Assembly (NCBI GenBank): GCA_016214425.1
Contig: JACRON010000225.1
Span: 1 to 12,550 of the forward strand
From: Nitrospirota bacterium
GTDB taxonomy: Bacteria; Nitrospirota; CAKKRA01; 9FT-COMBO-42-15
DNA length: 12,550 bases
Direction of reading: 5' to 3'
In this document: one piece after another, positions 7,092 to 12,550 of the stretch
Position numbering within the stretch: the stretch's first letter is position 1
Layout: each line of letters begins with the position of its first letter
Notes under the pieces: generated by a model
The model's database searches: none
The model's input: the letters and a program-made list of their open reading frames with translations, nothing else
Told to the model about the DNA's origin: nothing
Translations under genes and position numbers: made by a program

Positions 7092-8279
7092 TCTGATGCC
7101 TGCCGGCCTCCATGCAGGGGATATTACGCCTGTGTCTTTTTCCTGCATGATATAAGATGCCCATGTAAGTTTAAAATCTCCGTACCTGTCATTAACAGCA
7201 TCCATTATATTAAGAAGTTCCTTTCTCCTTCTTTCAATTTCAAATAATGAAGGCTGAGAAGGCTTGTCTGTTTTTATATCAGAAAGGCAGACTCCAATGA
7301 GTCTTATCTTATCCCTTAATCTTATCCTGCCGAGTATATCTGCGGCGCTTTTGTATATGATATGCGTATCATTTGCATATTGAGATAGTGTTGTCTGCTT
7401 TGTAAAGGTTTCAAAGTCAGGATATCTTAATGTAAGGGAGACCTTTCTGCCTGAATATCTGTATCTCCTCGCCCGCCTTCCAACCATCTCACTGAGCTTC
7501 AAAATATAAGCCTTTATTTCATCCCTGTCTCCTATATTTTTGGGAAGGGTCATGCTGTGGCCTATTGATTTTGGCTCCTCCTCATCTGAAATAACAGGCC
7601 TGCTGCAGATGCCCATTCCCATTAATTTCAGGGTCTCGCCTATAATTCCGAACCTGTTTCGTAAAAGGCTTGCTGATGCCCTGCCAAGCTCGCCGCAGGT
7701 TTTTATGCCAAGCGCTGCAAGCCTCTCTGAAATCTTTGAACCAATGCCCCAGAGCTCTTTTACTAAAAGATTTTCCAATATGCCCTCAACATTCTCTATC
7801 CTTATCCATCTTAATCCGTCAGGTTTTGATATATCGCTTGCAAGCTTTGCAATTAATATATTTGGCGCAATGCCAACAGTGCAGTTTATGCCGAATCTGT
7901 CTTTGATTATTTTTTTAATTGAGATGCCGATTGCCTCAGGCCCTCCAAAGAGATGATGTGTTGTTGTTATGTCAAGGAATGCCTCATCAATGGAGTAGAC
8001 CTCTACATCAGGTGTGAACCTATTATATATCTTTGTCAGCTCCTTGCAGGTATGGGTATATTTTTCATTATCACCTGTAACAAGGATGAGATGCGGGCAT
8101 GCCTTTTTTGCCTCATAAATATTCATCCCTGTTTTTACGCCGAATTTTCTTGCCTCATACGATGCTGTTGTTATAACTGTTCTTGCGCTTGAACCAGTAA
8201 CAGCTATTGGTTTTCCTCTGAGATGCGGATTTGCCTGCTGCTCAACAGAGGCAAAAAAGGCATCCATATCTACGCACAT
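7080..8279 (-). CDS. dinB: DNA polymerase IV, Y-family translesion polymerase
   Basis: This enzyme copies damaged DNA under SOS control. From the ATG at 8279 it is 399 residues. Palm motif DMDAFFASVEQ places a catalytic Asp at residue 4 and the steric-gate Phe at 9; YSIDEAFLD supplies Asp98 and Glu99. A helix-hairpin-helix-like thumb (LWGIGSKISERLAALGI) lies near 176-192, followed by the little-finger domain to about 335. QPSLF at 342-346 fits a beta-clamp binding pentapeptide and is followed by about 50 more residues (ERRRKELLNIMDAVNDRYG onward), so the clamp motif is internal. An in-frame TTG at 8333 would add 18 residues, but it lies inside the preceding gene and the extra residues do not resemble DinB. 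The start is 7 bases after the stop of the 79-residue gene, and the gene is probably cotranscribed with it and lexA. Confidence 0.93.
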   Translation of the reverse strand: MCVDMDAFFASVEQQANPHLRGKPIAVTGSSARTVITTASYEARKFGVKTGMNIYEAKKACPHLILVTGDNEKYTHTCKELTKIYNRFTPDVEVYSIDEAFLDITTTHHLFGGPEAIGISIKKIIKDRFGINCTVGIAPNILIAKLASDISKPDGLRWIRIENVEGILENLLVKELWGIGSKISERLAALGIKTCGELGRASASLLRNRFGIIGETLKLMGMGICSRPVISDEEEPKSIGHSMTLPKNIGDRDEIKAYILKLSEMVGRRARRYRYSGRKVSLTLRYPDFETFTKQTTLSQYANDTHIIYKSAADILGRIRLRDKIRLIGVCLSDIKTDKPSQPSLFEIERRRKELLNIMDAVNDRYGDFKLTWASYIMQEKDTGVISPAWRPAGIRLFA

Positions 8280-8286
8280 GATTATT

Positions 8287-8526
8287 TTATGCCTCAAGCC
8301 GCTCAAGCCTCCAGAGGAGTGAACCTGTATCAAAGGTCAGCTCATATAGTGCCTTTCCATCAGATACAGAAAAGTGATATATCTCAGCCCTTCCTTCTCT
8401 TGATTTCCACAGATATGTAATCTCCTTAATCTCAAACAGCCTTCCAGACCATTTGAACTTAAGTGGCTTTATCTTATAAGGCATGCCAAAGGAGGCAATG
8501 ACATTTATAGCCTCTCCGATATCCAT
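8287..8526 (-). CDS. Small DUF6504-like protein between lexA and dinB
   Basis: This is a 79-residue protein with no signal peptide or membrane segment. Residues about 20-77 show an alternating strand pattern, F-x-W-x-GR-x-F near 24-31, a Trp at 40, then FSV, YELTFD near 61-66 and W-x-L near 72-74. That spacing resembles DUF6504, a small beta domain that, as I recall, is often encoded beside Y-family polymerase or ImuB/DnaE2 genes in actinobacteria. I make the link by eye, so family membership is moderate at best and the function is unknown. Its ATG overlaps the lexA stop codon by one base (TAATG) and its stop lies 7 bases before dinB. This implies translational coupling and SOS control, so it may assist or modulate the polymerase. 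Confidence 0.7.
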   Translation of the reverse strand: MDIGEAINVIASFGMPYKIKPLKFKWSGRLFEIKEITYLWKSREGRAEIYHFSVSDGKALYELTFDTGSLLWRLERLEA

Positions 8527-9125
8527 TATATCTTCCTCACAACACCTATGACCTTTCCAATAATCTTTACACTATCAGGATTATAAGCTATAGGCTTCAT
8601 ATCCTTATTTTCTGGTTTAAGGATTATCTGCGCCTTTTTTATATAAATCCTCTTTACAGTAGCCTCATCTCCGATTAATGCAACGGCTATCTCTCCGCTC
8701 TCAATTGAAGTCTGCGGTTTTACTATCACATAATCTCCATCCAATATCCCTGCCTCTATCATGCTCTCCCCTTTTATCCTTAAAGAAAAGGCCTCCTCTG
8801 CCTTAAAGAGTGTTTTATCAATAAGCATGTGCCCTTCTATATCTTCAACAGCAAGTATCGGTTTTCCTGCAGTTACCTTCCCTATAACAGGCACTGTGAG
8901 CCCTGCTGCCTCCTTTATTCCTTTAACCTCTATGCCCCTTGACCTTAGCGGGTTTATTCGTATAAATCCCTTTCGCTCAAGAGCTTGCAGATGCCCTCTT
9001 GCAGCAGGCCAGAGGAATCCAAAATGCCCCCCAATCTCACGCACAGTCGGCGGATAACCGTGCTTCTTTATGAATTTGATAAGGAACTCAAAAATATTCC
9101 TCTGTCTTGGGGTTAATTCTTTCAT
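8526..9125 (-). CDS. lexA: SOS repressor LexA
   Basis: LexA binds operator DNA as a dimer and represses SOS genes until RecA-stimulated self-cleavage. The 199-residue length is typical. The N-terminal winged helix-turn-helix spans about 1-65, with YPPTVREIGGHFGF near 24-37 as the HTH and ALERKGFI before the wing. The recognition segment LWPAARGHL differs from the E. coli-type S-x-x-TV-x-x-HL and suggests a different operator. The cleavage site is Ala86-Gly87 (VTAGKP), with catalytic Ser121 (GESM) and Lys158 (ATVKR), so the protein is self-cleavable. The ATG at 9125 is the only reasonable start: an in-frame TAG lies 15 bases further upstream and the next Met is at residue 100. It lacks a ribosome binding site. 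It heads the lexA, DUF6504-like and dinB unit. Confidence 0.95.
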   Translation of the reverse strand: MKELTPRQRNIFEFLIKFIKKHGYPPTVREIGGHFGFLWPAARGHLQALERKGFIRINPLRSRGIEVKGIKEAAGLTVPVIGKVTAGKPILAVEDIEGHMLIDKTLFKAEEAFSLRIKGESMIEAGILDGDYVIVKPQTSIESGEIAVALIGDEATVKRIYIKKAQIILKPENKDMKPIAYNPDSVKIIGKVIGVVRKI

Positions 9126-9126
9126 A

Positions 9127-9140
9127 TATACAAATGTATA
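9127..9140. promoter_or_regulatory. Putative LexA operator (palindrome)
   Basis: TATACAAATGTATA is a perfect inverted repeat, with 6-base arms and a 2-base centre. It overlaps the predicted -10 element and ends one base before the lexA ATG. Position and symmetry fit LexA autorepression. The binding itself is inferred, and I saw no second copy in the window. Confidence 0.6.
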
Positions 9141-9161
9141 CTATTTAAAAGGGATTGTCAA
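9133..9161 (-). promoter_or_regulatory. Putative sigma-70 promoter of lexA
   Basis: On the minus strand a consensus TTGACA (9161-9156) is followed after 17 bases by TACATT (9138-9133); TATACA (9140-9135) at 15 bases is the alternative -10. The expected start of transcription is then within a few bases of the lexA ATG, giving little or no leader. Confidence 0.6.
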
Positions 9162-9233
9162 TAGCAGATGTAGATTAAAATGTCATTAGATATTTTTATT
9201 TTAAAGAGATATAAAGATGAGAAGTTTTCTGGT

Positions 9234-9782
9234 TTAAAATTTTTCCATCTTAACATGCCAGCTAAACAGCTTTGGCTTGTCGCATAGGAGCCTGAAACCT
9301 GTATTAAGAAAAAGGTGTATTGTATAATCCATTTTTTCTCGTGATACCTCTAATCTTGGTTCTGCAATAAAAAGTGTTCCTCCCTTTTTCAATACCCTGT
9401 AAAGCTCCTTTACTGATTTTTCCTTATCAGCAAACTCATGGAATGTGTAGTATGCAAATATAAGGTCAATTTCATTATCTTTTATCTTTAAGGATGAGGC
9501 ATCTCCAACCATTGTAATTACATTATTACTGCTGTTTAGCGGAATCTTTCTGGCTAATTTGTTTATCATCTCCTGCTGTATGTCAACTGCATACAGCTTG
9601 CCAGAGCCGATTGCCTTTGCAAGATGTGGTGTGAAAAAACCGGGGCCGCATCCTATCTCAAGGACATTCATTCCCTCATTTAGAGATGCGTCCTTTAATA
9701 CACCTTTCATATTTACAAGATAGCGCCTGATAAAATTATCAAGGACAAAGGCGAATTTTGCAGGAAAGACTAAACCCGACAC
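9234..9782 (-). CDS. Class I SAM-dependent methyltransferase, substrate unknown
   Basis: This is a 182-residue protein of the Methyltransf_11/25 type. Motif I is VLEIGCGPGFF (40-50). An acidic residue ending the second strand is seen in AVDIQQEM (Asp67). GDASSL (93-98) follows, and DLIFAYYTFHEF (106-117) is the motif IV/post-IV region, before YRVLKKGGTLFIAEP (128-142). The opening VFPAKFAFVLDNFIRRYL (5-22) matches a subgroup of short methyltransferases with an N-terminal lid helix and 'LDNPxRR'-like motif. It is probably cytoplasmic; nothing in the sequence fixes the substrate. The start is GTG at 9782, six bases after the pentapeptide gene's stop, with GGAG overlapping that stop. Translation is therefore likely coupled. 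The 108 bases between it and lexA carry the lexA promoter. Confidence 0.82.
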   Translation of the reverse strand: MSGLVFPAKFAFVLDNFIRRYLVNMKGVLKDASLNEGMNVLEIGCGPGFFTPHLAKAIGSGKLYAVDIQQEMINKLARKIPLNSSNNVITMVGDASSLKIKDNEIDLIFAYYTFHEFADKEKSVKELYRVLKKGGTLFIAEPRLEVSREKMDYTIHLFLNTGFRLLCDKPKLFSWHVKMEKF

Positions 9783-9788
9783 CTTAAC

Positions 9789-10238
9789 CTACTCCGTCCT
9801 CTCAGCCCTGCGCTCCCGATCCTTAATAAGGACGCCGAGTGCATTTATAATGTCGTCCTTTTGAGAGGTCTCTATCTTCATATTCCAGAGGTTGGCTCCT
9901 TCAAGATTGGCATGCCGCAGGCTCGCACCAATAAAATTTGCATATTTAAGATTTGCATATTTAAGATTTGCATTAAGGAGGCTTGCATAACCAAGATTTG
10001 CGCCTTCAAGATTAGCAAACCTGAGGTTTGCAAACTTAAGATTAGCGCCGTCAAGGTTGGCGTATCTCAGGTTCGCCCTTTCCAAATTTGCGCCTTCAAG
10101 GTTTGCGCCTTCAAGGTTTGCATTTATAAATATACCATCAGTCAAACTGGCGCCCTCCAGGTTGGCATATTTTATATTTATCCTTATATTCTTTTCCCTG
10201 CAGTCCTGAATCAATTTGAGTGTTTCATCAACGGTCAT
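9789..10238 (-). CDS. Pentapeptide-repeat protein
   Basis: The 149-residue protein has about 19 consecutive A(N/S)Lxx pentads from residue 24 to 118, with one degenerate unit (DGIFI, 34-38). Such repeats form a right-handed quadrilateral beta-helix, here about four to five turns. The array is flanked by an N-terminal helix (1-22) and a charged C-terminal helix (about 124-149). There is no signal or membrane segment, so it is cytoplasmic. Some family members (Qnr, MfpA) mimic DNA and shield gyrase, but the central residues here are mostly Leu/Asn without that family's loops, so the role is unknown. A GGAGT site 9 bases before the ATG overlaps the stop of the pseudoreceiver gene, and the methyltransferase follows after 6 bases. 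Confidence 0.9.
   Translation of the reverse strand: MTVDETLKLIQDCREKNIRINIKYANLEGASLTDGIFINANLEGANLEGANLERANLRYANLDGANLKFANLRFANLEGANLGYASLLNANLKYANLKYANFIGASLRHANLEGANLWNMKIETSQKDDIINALGVLIKDRERRAERTE
9936..9965. repeat. Perfect 15-base tandem duplication in the pentapeptide gene
   Basis: ATTTGCATATTTAAG occurs twice in a row and encodes identical LKYAN pentads. It is a recent in-frame duplication, one of several in this coding array. Confidence 0.85.
10086..10115. repeat. Near-perfect 15-base tandem duplication in the pentapeptide gene
   Basis: Two adjacent units, RTTTGCGCCTTCAAG with one base difference, encode LEGAN pentads near the start of the array. They show expansion by whole pentads without loss of frame. 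Confidence 0.8.
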
Positions 10239-10245
10239 TTCTTTA

Positions 10246-11064
10246 TTACTCCTTTAAGGATGAAATGGCGTTTTCCAATGCCTTTTTTATCTGATGCTTT
10301 TGTTCGTGGATATCCTTTTCAATGTACGATATCCTCTTTTTCAAATCAGCCTCTCTTTTGTCCCTGTCTGCAAAATCAGCAATGGAGCTCTTTATAAGCT
10401 CCTTCTTTTCCTTATTGATCTCATCAATCTTTTCTGAGAAGGCTTCATTCTTCTGCGTAAGCAGCATTATCTCCTTCTTTGCCTCTTCCATCTCTCTTCT
10501 TGTTTCAATCAATTCCTTCTGCAGCTTTTCAACATCAATATTTGAACTTCCTGATGTTTTATTTAATCTTTCCCTGAGTTCAAATATCAGTTTTTCTTTA
10601 TTCTTTGAATCCTTTTCAAGGATATCTTTCTCTTTTATAAGCGCCTCAACCCTTTCCTCCAGCATGCAATAGATCTCAATCGGAATCTCGCAGCCAATTA
10701 GGTTTGCAATTGAGGCAATCAGCTCCCTTTTAGCAAAAGGCTTTTTAAGATAATCATCAGCCCTGACCTTGAGCTTTTTGTGCTGTTCAAAATCGTTCTT
10801 TTTTGCCTCGGAGGACATCAGGATCAGCGGAATCTTTTTTAGTTCGTTATCCTCTTTGAACTTTTTGCAGATTAAATAGCCGTTTTCTTTTGGAAGCTCT
10901 ACAGAAAGAAGGATGAGATTAAAATTCTCTTTTCTTGCTGCATCTATGCCTTCATCGCCGTCAGCAGCAACAAGGGTTTTAAACCCAACCCTTTTTAGCA
11001 TCTCAACAATATAGTCTGAAAATGTCTCGCTGCTTTCTATTATGAGTATCTTTTTTTCTGCCAT
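10246..11064 (-). CDS. FrzS/AglZ-like pseudoreceiver with coiled-coil tail
   Basis: From the ATG at 11064 it has 272 residues; a TTG at 11073 would add three and is less likely. Residues 4-125 are a CheY-like receiver fold. The phosphorylation site reads NLILLSVELP, with Ser54 in place of the Asp, and the acidic pair after the first strand is ES rather than DD. The Lys108-Pro109 pair is kept. NGYLICKKFKED (61-72) and QHKKLKVRADDYLKKPF (94-110) closely resemble the pseudoreceiver of Myxococcus FrzS as I remember it. Residues about 135-265 are Lys/Glu-rich heptads, a coiled coil much shorter than that of FrzS or AglZ. The protein probably acts as a phosphorylation-independent cytoplasmic scaffold. 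It lies in a cluster with the pentapeptide gene 7 bases downstream. A motility role is only an analogy, since no motility gene is visible. Confidence 0.8.
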   Translation of the reverse strand: MAEKKILIIESSETFSDYIVEMLKRVGFKTLVAADGDEGIDAARKENFNLILLSVELPKENGYLICKKFKEDNELKKIPLILMSSEAKKNDFEQHKKLKVRADDYLKKPFAKRELIASIANLIGCEIPIEIYCMLEERVEALIKEKDILEKDSKNKEKLIFELRERLNKTSGSSNIDVEKLQKELIETRREMEEAKKEIMLLTQKNEAFSEKIDEINKEKKELIKSSIADFADRDKREADLKKRISYIEKDIHEQKHQIKKALENAISSLKE

Positions 11065-11092
11065 TTTATACAAACGCTAAAATTATTTTTTA

Positions 11093-11401
11093 TCAGTCCA
11101 TACTCTGATAAGCAGTATCTTGAGAATTATCTGGTTCATAGCTGTATGCAATTATCAATTCCCTTACTTCAGGGGCTATGAAATATTGGCTTAAGTCAAA
11201 TTTTGAGATGCATCTGGCAATAACATCTACCTTTTCCCTTGCAGGGAGCCTTTTATCCACAAGGATTCTGTAATTATTTTCCACCCTGCAGATGCCGCCT
11301 TTTGTGTTGATATTTCCCTCCCGCAGGGAGTCGTATGAAACCTTGATTGACAGCTTTTCTGCCAGCTCCTCTAATTGTTGTAGTATCAGCTCACTTTTCA
11401 T
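11093..11401 (-). CDS. Conserved 102-residue protein of unknown function
   Basis: It has no signal peptide or membrane helix. An N-terminal helix (about 4-18, LILQQLEELAEKL) leads to IKVSYD, then KGGICRV (34-40), a strand YRILVDKRLP (44-53) and a helical part REKVDVIARCISKFDLSQYF. The tail is acidic and probably disordered. The K-G-G-x-C-R-V core followed by a hydrophobic strand and D-K/R-x-L-P resembles a small family of hypothetical proteins I associate with deltaproteobacteria; no function is known to me. The start is ATG with only a weak upstream binding site, 34 bases after the BFN gene's stop. The pseudoreceiver gene follows after 28 bases, consistent with an operon. Confidence 0.7.
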   Translation of the reverse strand: MKSELILQQLEELAEKLSIKVSYDSLREGNINTKGGICRVENNYRILVDKRLPAREKVDVIARCISKFDLSQYFIAPEVRELIIAYSYEPDNSQDTAYQSMD

Positions 11402-11435
11402 TGAATTTTGCCAGACCGCAGCCGCCTCTTATTTA

Positions 11436-11894
11436 TTATGCGTTATATTTCCCGAAATCCTCTGGCTTAAGATTTTCAAGCCATCTGTCAAGGCTCTCTG
11501 CCGTCCTCTTTTTAATTACCATATCATCCACATATATCGGCGCATCCATTCTTATTGCAAGCGCAATAGCATCGCTTGGTCTTGAGTCAATGGTTATTTC
11601 GTCGCCGTTTGAATTGAGATAGATAACTGCATAGTAGGTATTGTTTTTAAGGTCAGTTACAACAATCTTTTCAACCCTTATCTCCATTGTATCAAGTATA
11701 TTTTTCAGCAAATCATGCGTCATTGGTCTTGGCGGAATAACGCCTTCTAAAACAAAATTTATTGCATTCCCTTCAGAACGGCCAACCCATATTGGCAGGG
11801 GGTCATTTGTGCTGTTCTCATCCTTTAAGAGCACTATATAGGAGCTTGTATTCGGGTCTAATAATACACCGCTGACCTTCATCTTAATTTGCAT
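11436..11894 (-). CDS. BFN-domain (DUF151) bifunctional nuclease family protein
   Basis: The 152-residue protein is essentially one BFN domain. Signatures are LPIWVGRSEGNAI (33-45), HDLLKNIL (60-67) and IDSRPSDAIALAIRMDAPIY (102-121), the strongest block of the family. Characterised plant members are reported to cleave RNA and DNA, but bacterial homologues are mostly uncharacterised, so nuclease activity is inferred. It is cytoplasmic, and the length is normal for the bacterial single-domain form. I place the start at ATG 11894 because AGGAGGTG lies 6 bases upstream; a GTG at 11903 would sit within that binding site. The gene overlaps the end of larE by 11 bases. Confidence 0.9.
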   Translation of the reverse strand: MQIKMKVSGVLLDPNTSSYIVLLKDENSTNDPLPIWVGRSEGNAINFVLEGVIPPRPMTHDLLKNILDTMEIRVEKIVVTDLKNNTYYAVIYLNSNGDEITIDSRPSDAIALAIRMDAPIYVDDMVIKKRTAESLDRWLENLKPEDFGKYNA

Positions 11895-12550
11895 GGCTCT
11901 CACCTCCTATCAATAACGGCTGGTTCATGCTGCCTGTTCTGTAACCTTCAAGGTCAAGGGTGATATATACAAAACCATTAGCCTTGAAACCATTAATAAT
12001 ATTATCCCTTATTTTATTATCATAGAATCTTTGCAGTTCATCCCTGCCAACCTCTATCCTTGCAATCTCATTATGATAACGAACCCTGAACTGCCTGAAG
12101 CCCATCTCCCTGATAATATTCTCGCAATTTTCAATCTGTTTTAACCGCATAGCCGTTATCTCTGTCCCATAGGGGAATCTTGACGACAGACATGCAAAAG
12201 ATGGCTTGTCCCAGTTCGGCAGATTTAAACCTTTTGCCAATGCCCTTATCTCATTCTTTGTAAGCCCTGCTTCAATTAATGGGCTTCTTATGTCAAGCTC
12301 CCTTGCTGCATCCCTTCCGGGCCTGTAGTCCTTTATGTCGTCATAATTGCTGCCGTCTGCTACATGATTTAATTTTAGCTCTTTTGCCTTTTCCTTTAGC
12401 TTTTGAAAGAGCTCGCTTTTGCAGAAGTAGCATCGGTTTGTCGGGTTAGCCGAGAAACCCGGGACATCAAGCTCATTTGATGTAATCAGTATGTGTTTTA
12501 CACCGAGTAATCCTGCAATCTCCTTTGCAGACTCTATCTCTCTTGATGGA
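11884..12550 (-). CDS. larE: ATP-dependent sulfur transferase LarE, N-terminus outside window
   Basis: LarE is a PP-loop enzyme that adds sulfur to the nicotinate-derived precursor of the nickel-pincer cofactor of lactate racemase. The frame is open to the window end, and 221 C-terminal residues are visible of about 270; the PP-loop SGGxDS lies outside. Seen here are PTNRCYFCKSELF (Cys at bases 12432-12430 and 12423-12421), DGSNYDDIKDYRPG, IRSPLIEAGLTKNEIR, DKPSFACLSSRFPYG (Cys at 12192-12190) and the VGRDEL C-terminal region. The three cysteines (CxxC plus Cys of ACL) match the type reported to bind a [4Fe-4S] cluster rather than sacrifice one Cys. No larA, larB or larC is visible. The stop lies 11 bases into the BFN gene. 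Confidence 0.9.
   Translation of the reverse strand, partial: PSREIESAKEIAGLLGVKHILITSNELDVPGFSANPTNRCYFCKSELFQKLKEKAKELKLNHVADGSNYDDIKDYRPGRDAARELDIRSPLIEAGLTKNEIRALAKGLNLPNWDKPSFACLSSRFPYGTEITAMRLKQIENCENIIREMGFRQFRVRYHNEIARIEVGRDELQRFYDNKIRDNIINGFKANGFVYITLDLEGYRTGSMNQPLLIGGESHAN
11901..11908 (-). promoter_or_regulatory. Ribosome binding site of the BFN gene, inside larE
   Basis: AGGAGGTG on the minus strand lies 6 bases before the ATG at 11894. It is within the last codons of larE, pointing to translational coupling and ruling out the GTG at 11903 as the start. Confidence 0.7.

Noticed and set aside
8280..8333. TTG-initiated 18-residue extension of DinB
   Set aside because: It overlaps the upstream gene, does not resemble DinB N-termini, and the ATG at 8279 begins just before the DMDAFF motif.
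9141..9233. Possible terminator or small RNA between the methyltransferase gene and lexA
   Set aside because: Apart from the lexA promoter I see only AT-rich sequence without a stable hairpin.
9890..10170. Regular short repeats that could suggest a CRISPR array or satellite
   Set aside because: The period is 15 bases with no unique spacers and the sequence encodes A(N/S)Lxx pentads in frame, so it is coding repeat DNA.
9861..10397. Long plus-strand frame with Ile-Cys-Ile-Phe-Lys-like repeats, opposite the pentapeptide gene
   Set aside because: It is the antisense shadow of the 15-base pentapeptide repeats. It has no plausible domain and spans two minus-strand genes that are clearly real.

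Overview
The window looks like a chromosomal segment from a Gram-negative, probably environmental bacterium. DNA signals: most of the window is AT-leaning, starts are preceded by AGGAGG-type ribosome binding sites, and lexA has a palindromic operator. Protein signals: surface proteins carry Cys-plus-transmembrane C-terminal sorting tails, and there is a FrzS/AglZ-like pseudoreceiver and a LarE of the three-cysteine type. Together these suggest a deltaproteobacterial or Nitrospirota-like lineage. This placement is inferred from gene content alone and is low confidence. No tRNA, rRNA, CRISPR array, insertion sequence or convincing rho-independent terminator was seen. No intergenic gap reaches 300 bases, so the window is almost fully coding.

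Bases 1-5572, plus strand, hold three exported or surface proteins. The first is the 3' part of a beta-propeller repeat protein that is GC-richer than its neighbours and has an odd C-terminus. The second is a PQQ-type sugar dehydrogenase (GSDH) fold followed by three Ig-like He_PIG domains. The third is a fibronectin-III, parallel beta-helix and Calx-beta protein. The second and third end in the same type of tail: Gly/Ser-rich stretch, Cys-Gly-Phe-Val-Lys, a Lys/Gly-rich linker, one transmembrane helix and a basic end. This is the best candidate here for an incompletely described sorting signal. A cytoplasmic FAD oxidoreductase of the phytoene desaturase/carotenoid isomerase family follows at 5616-7091 and overlaps the convergent dinB tail by 12 bases.

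Bases 7080-12550, minus strand, form one long co-directional cluster, listed in transcription order. It starts with larE (5' end outside the window), a bifunctional-nuclease (BFN/DUF151) protein overlapping larE by 11 bases, and a conserved 102-residue protein of unknown function. Next come a FrzS-like pseudoreceiver/coiled-coil protein whose phospho-acceptor Asp is Ser, a pentapeptide-repeat protein and a SAM methyltransferase. Downstream of a new promoter lies a compact SOS module: lexA, a 79-residue DUF6504-like protein and dinB (DNA polymerase IV). A perfect 6+6 palindrome overlaps the lexA -10 region and ends one base before the ATG, which implies autoregulation and an almost leaderless lexA transcript. 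SOS induction would then drive lexA, the small protein and the translesion polymerase together.
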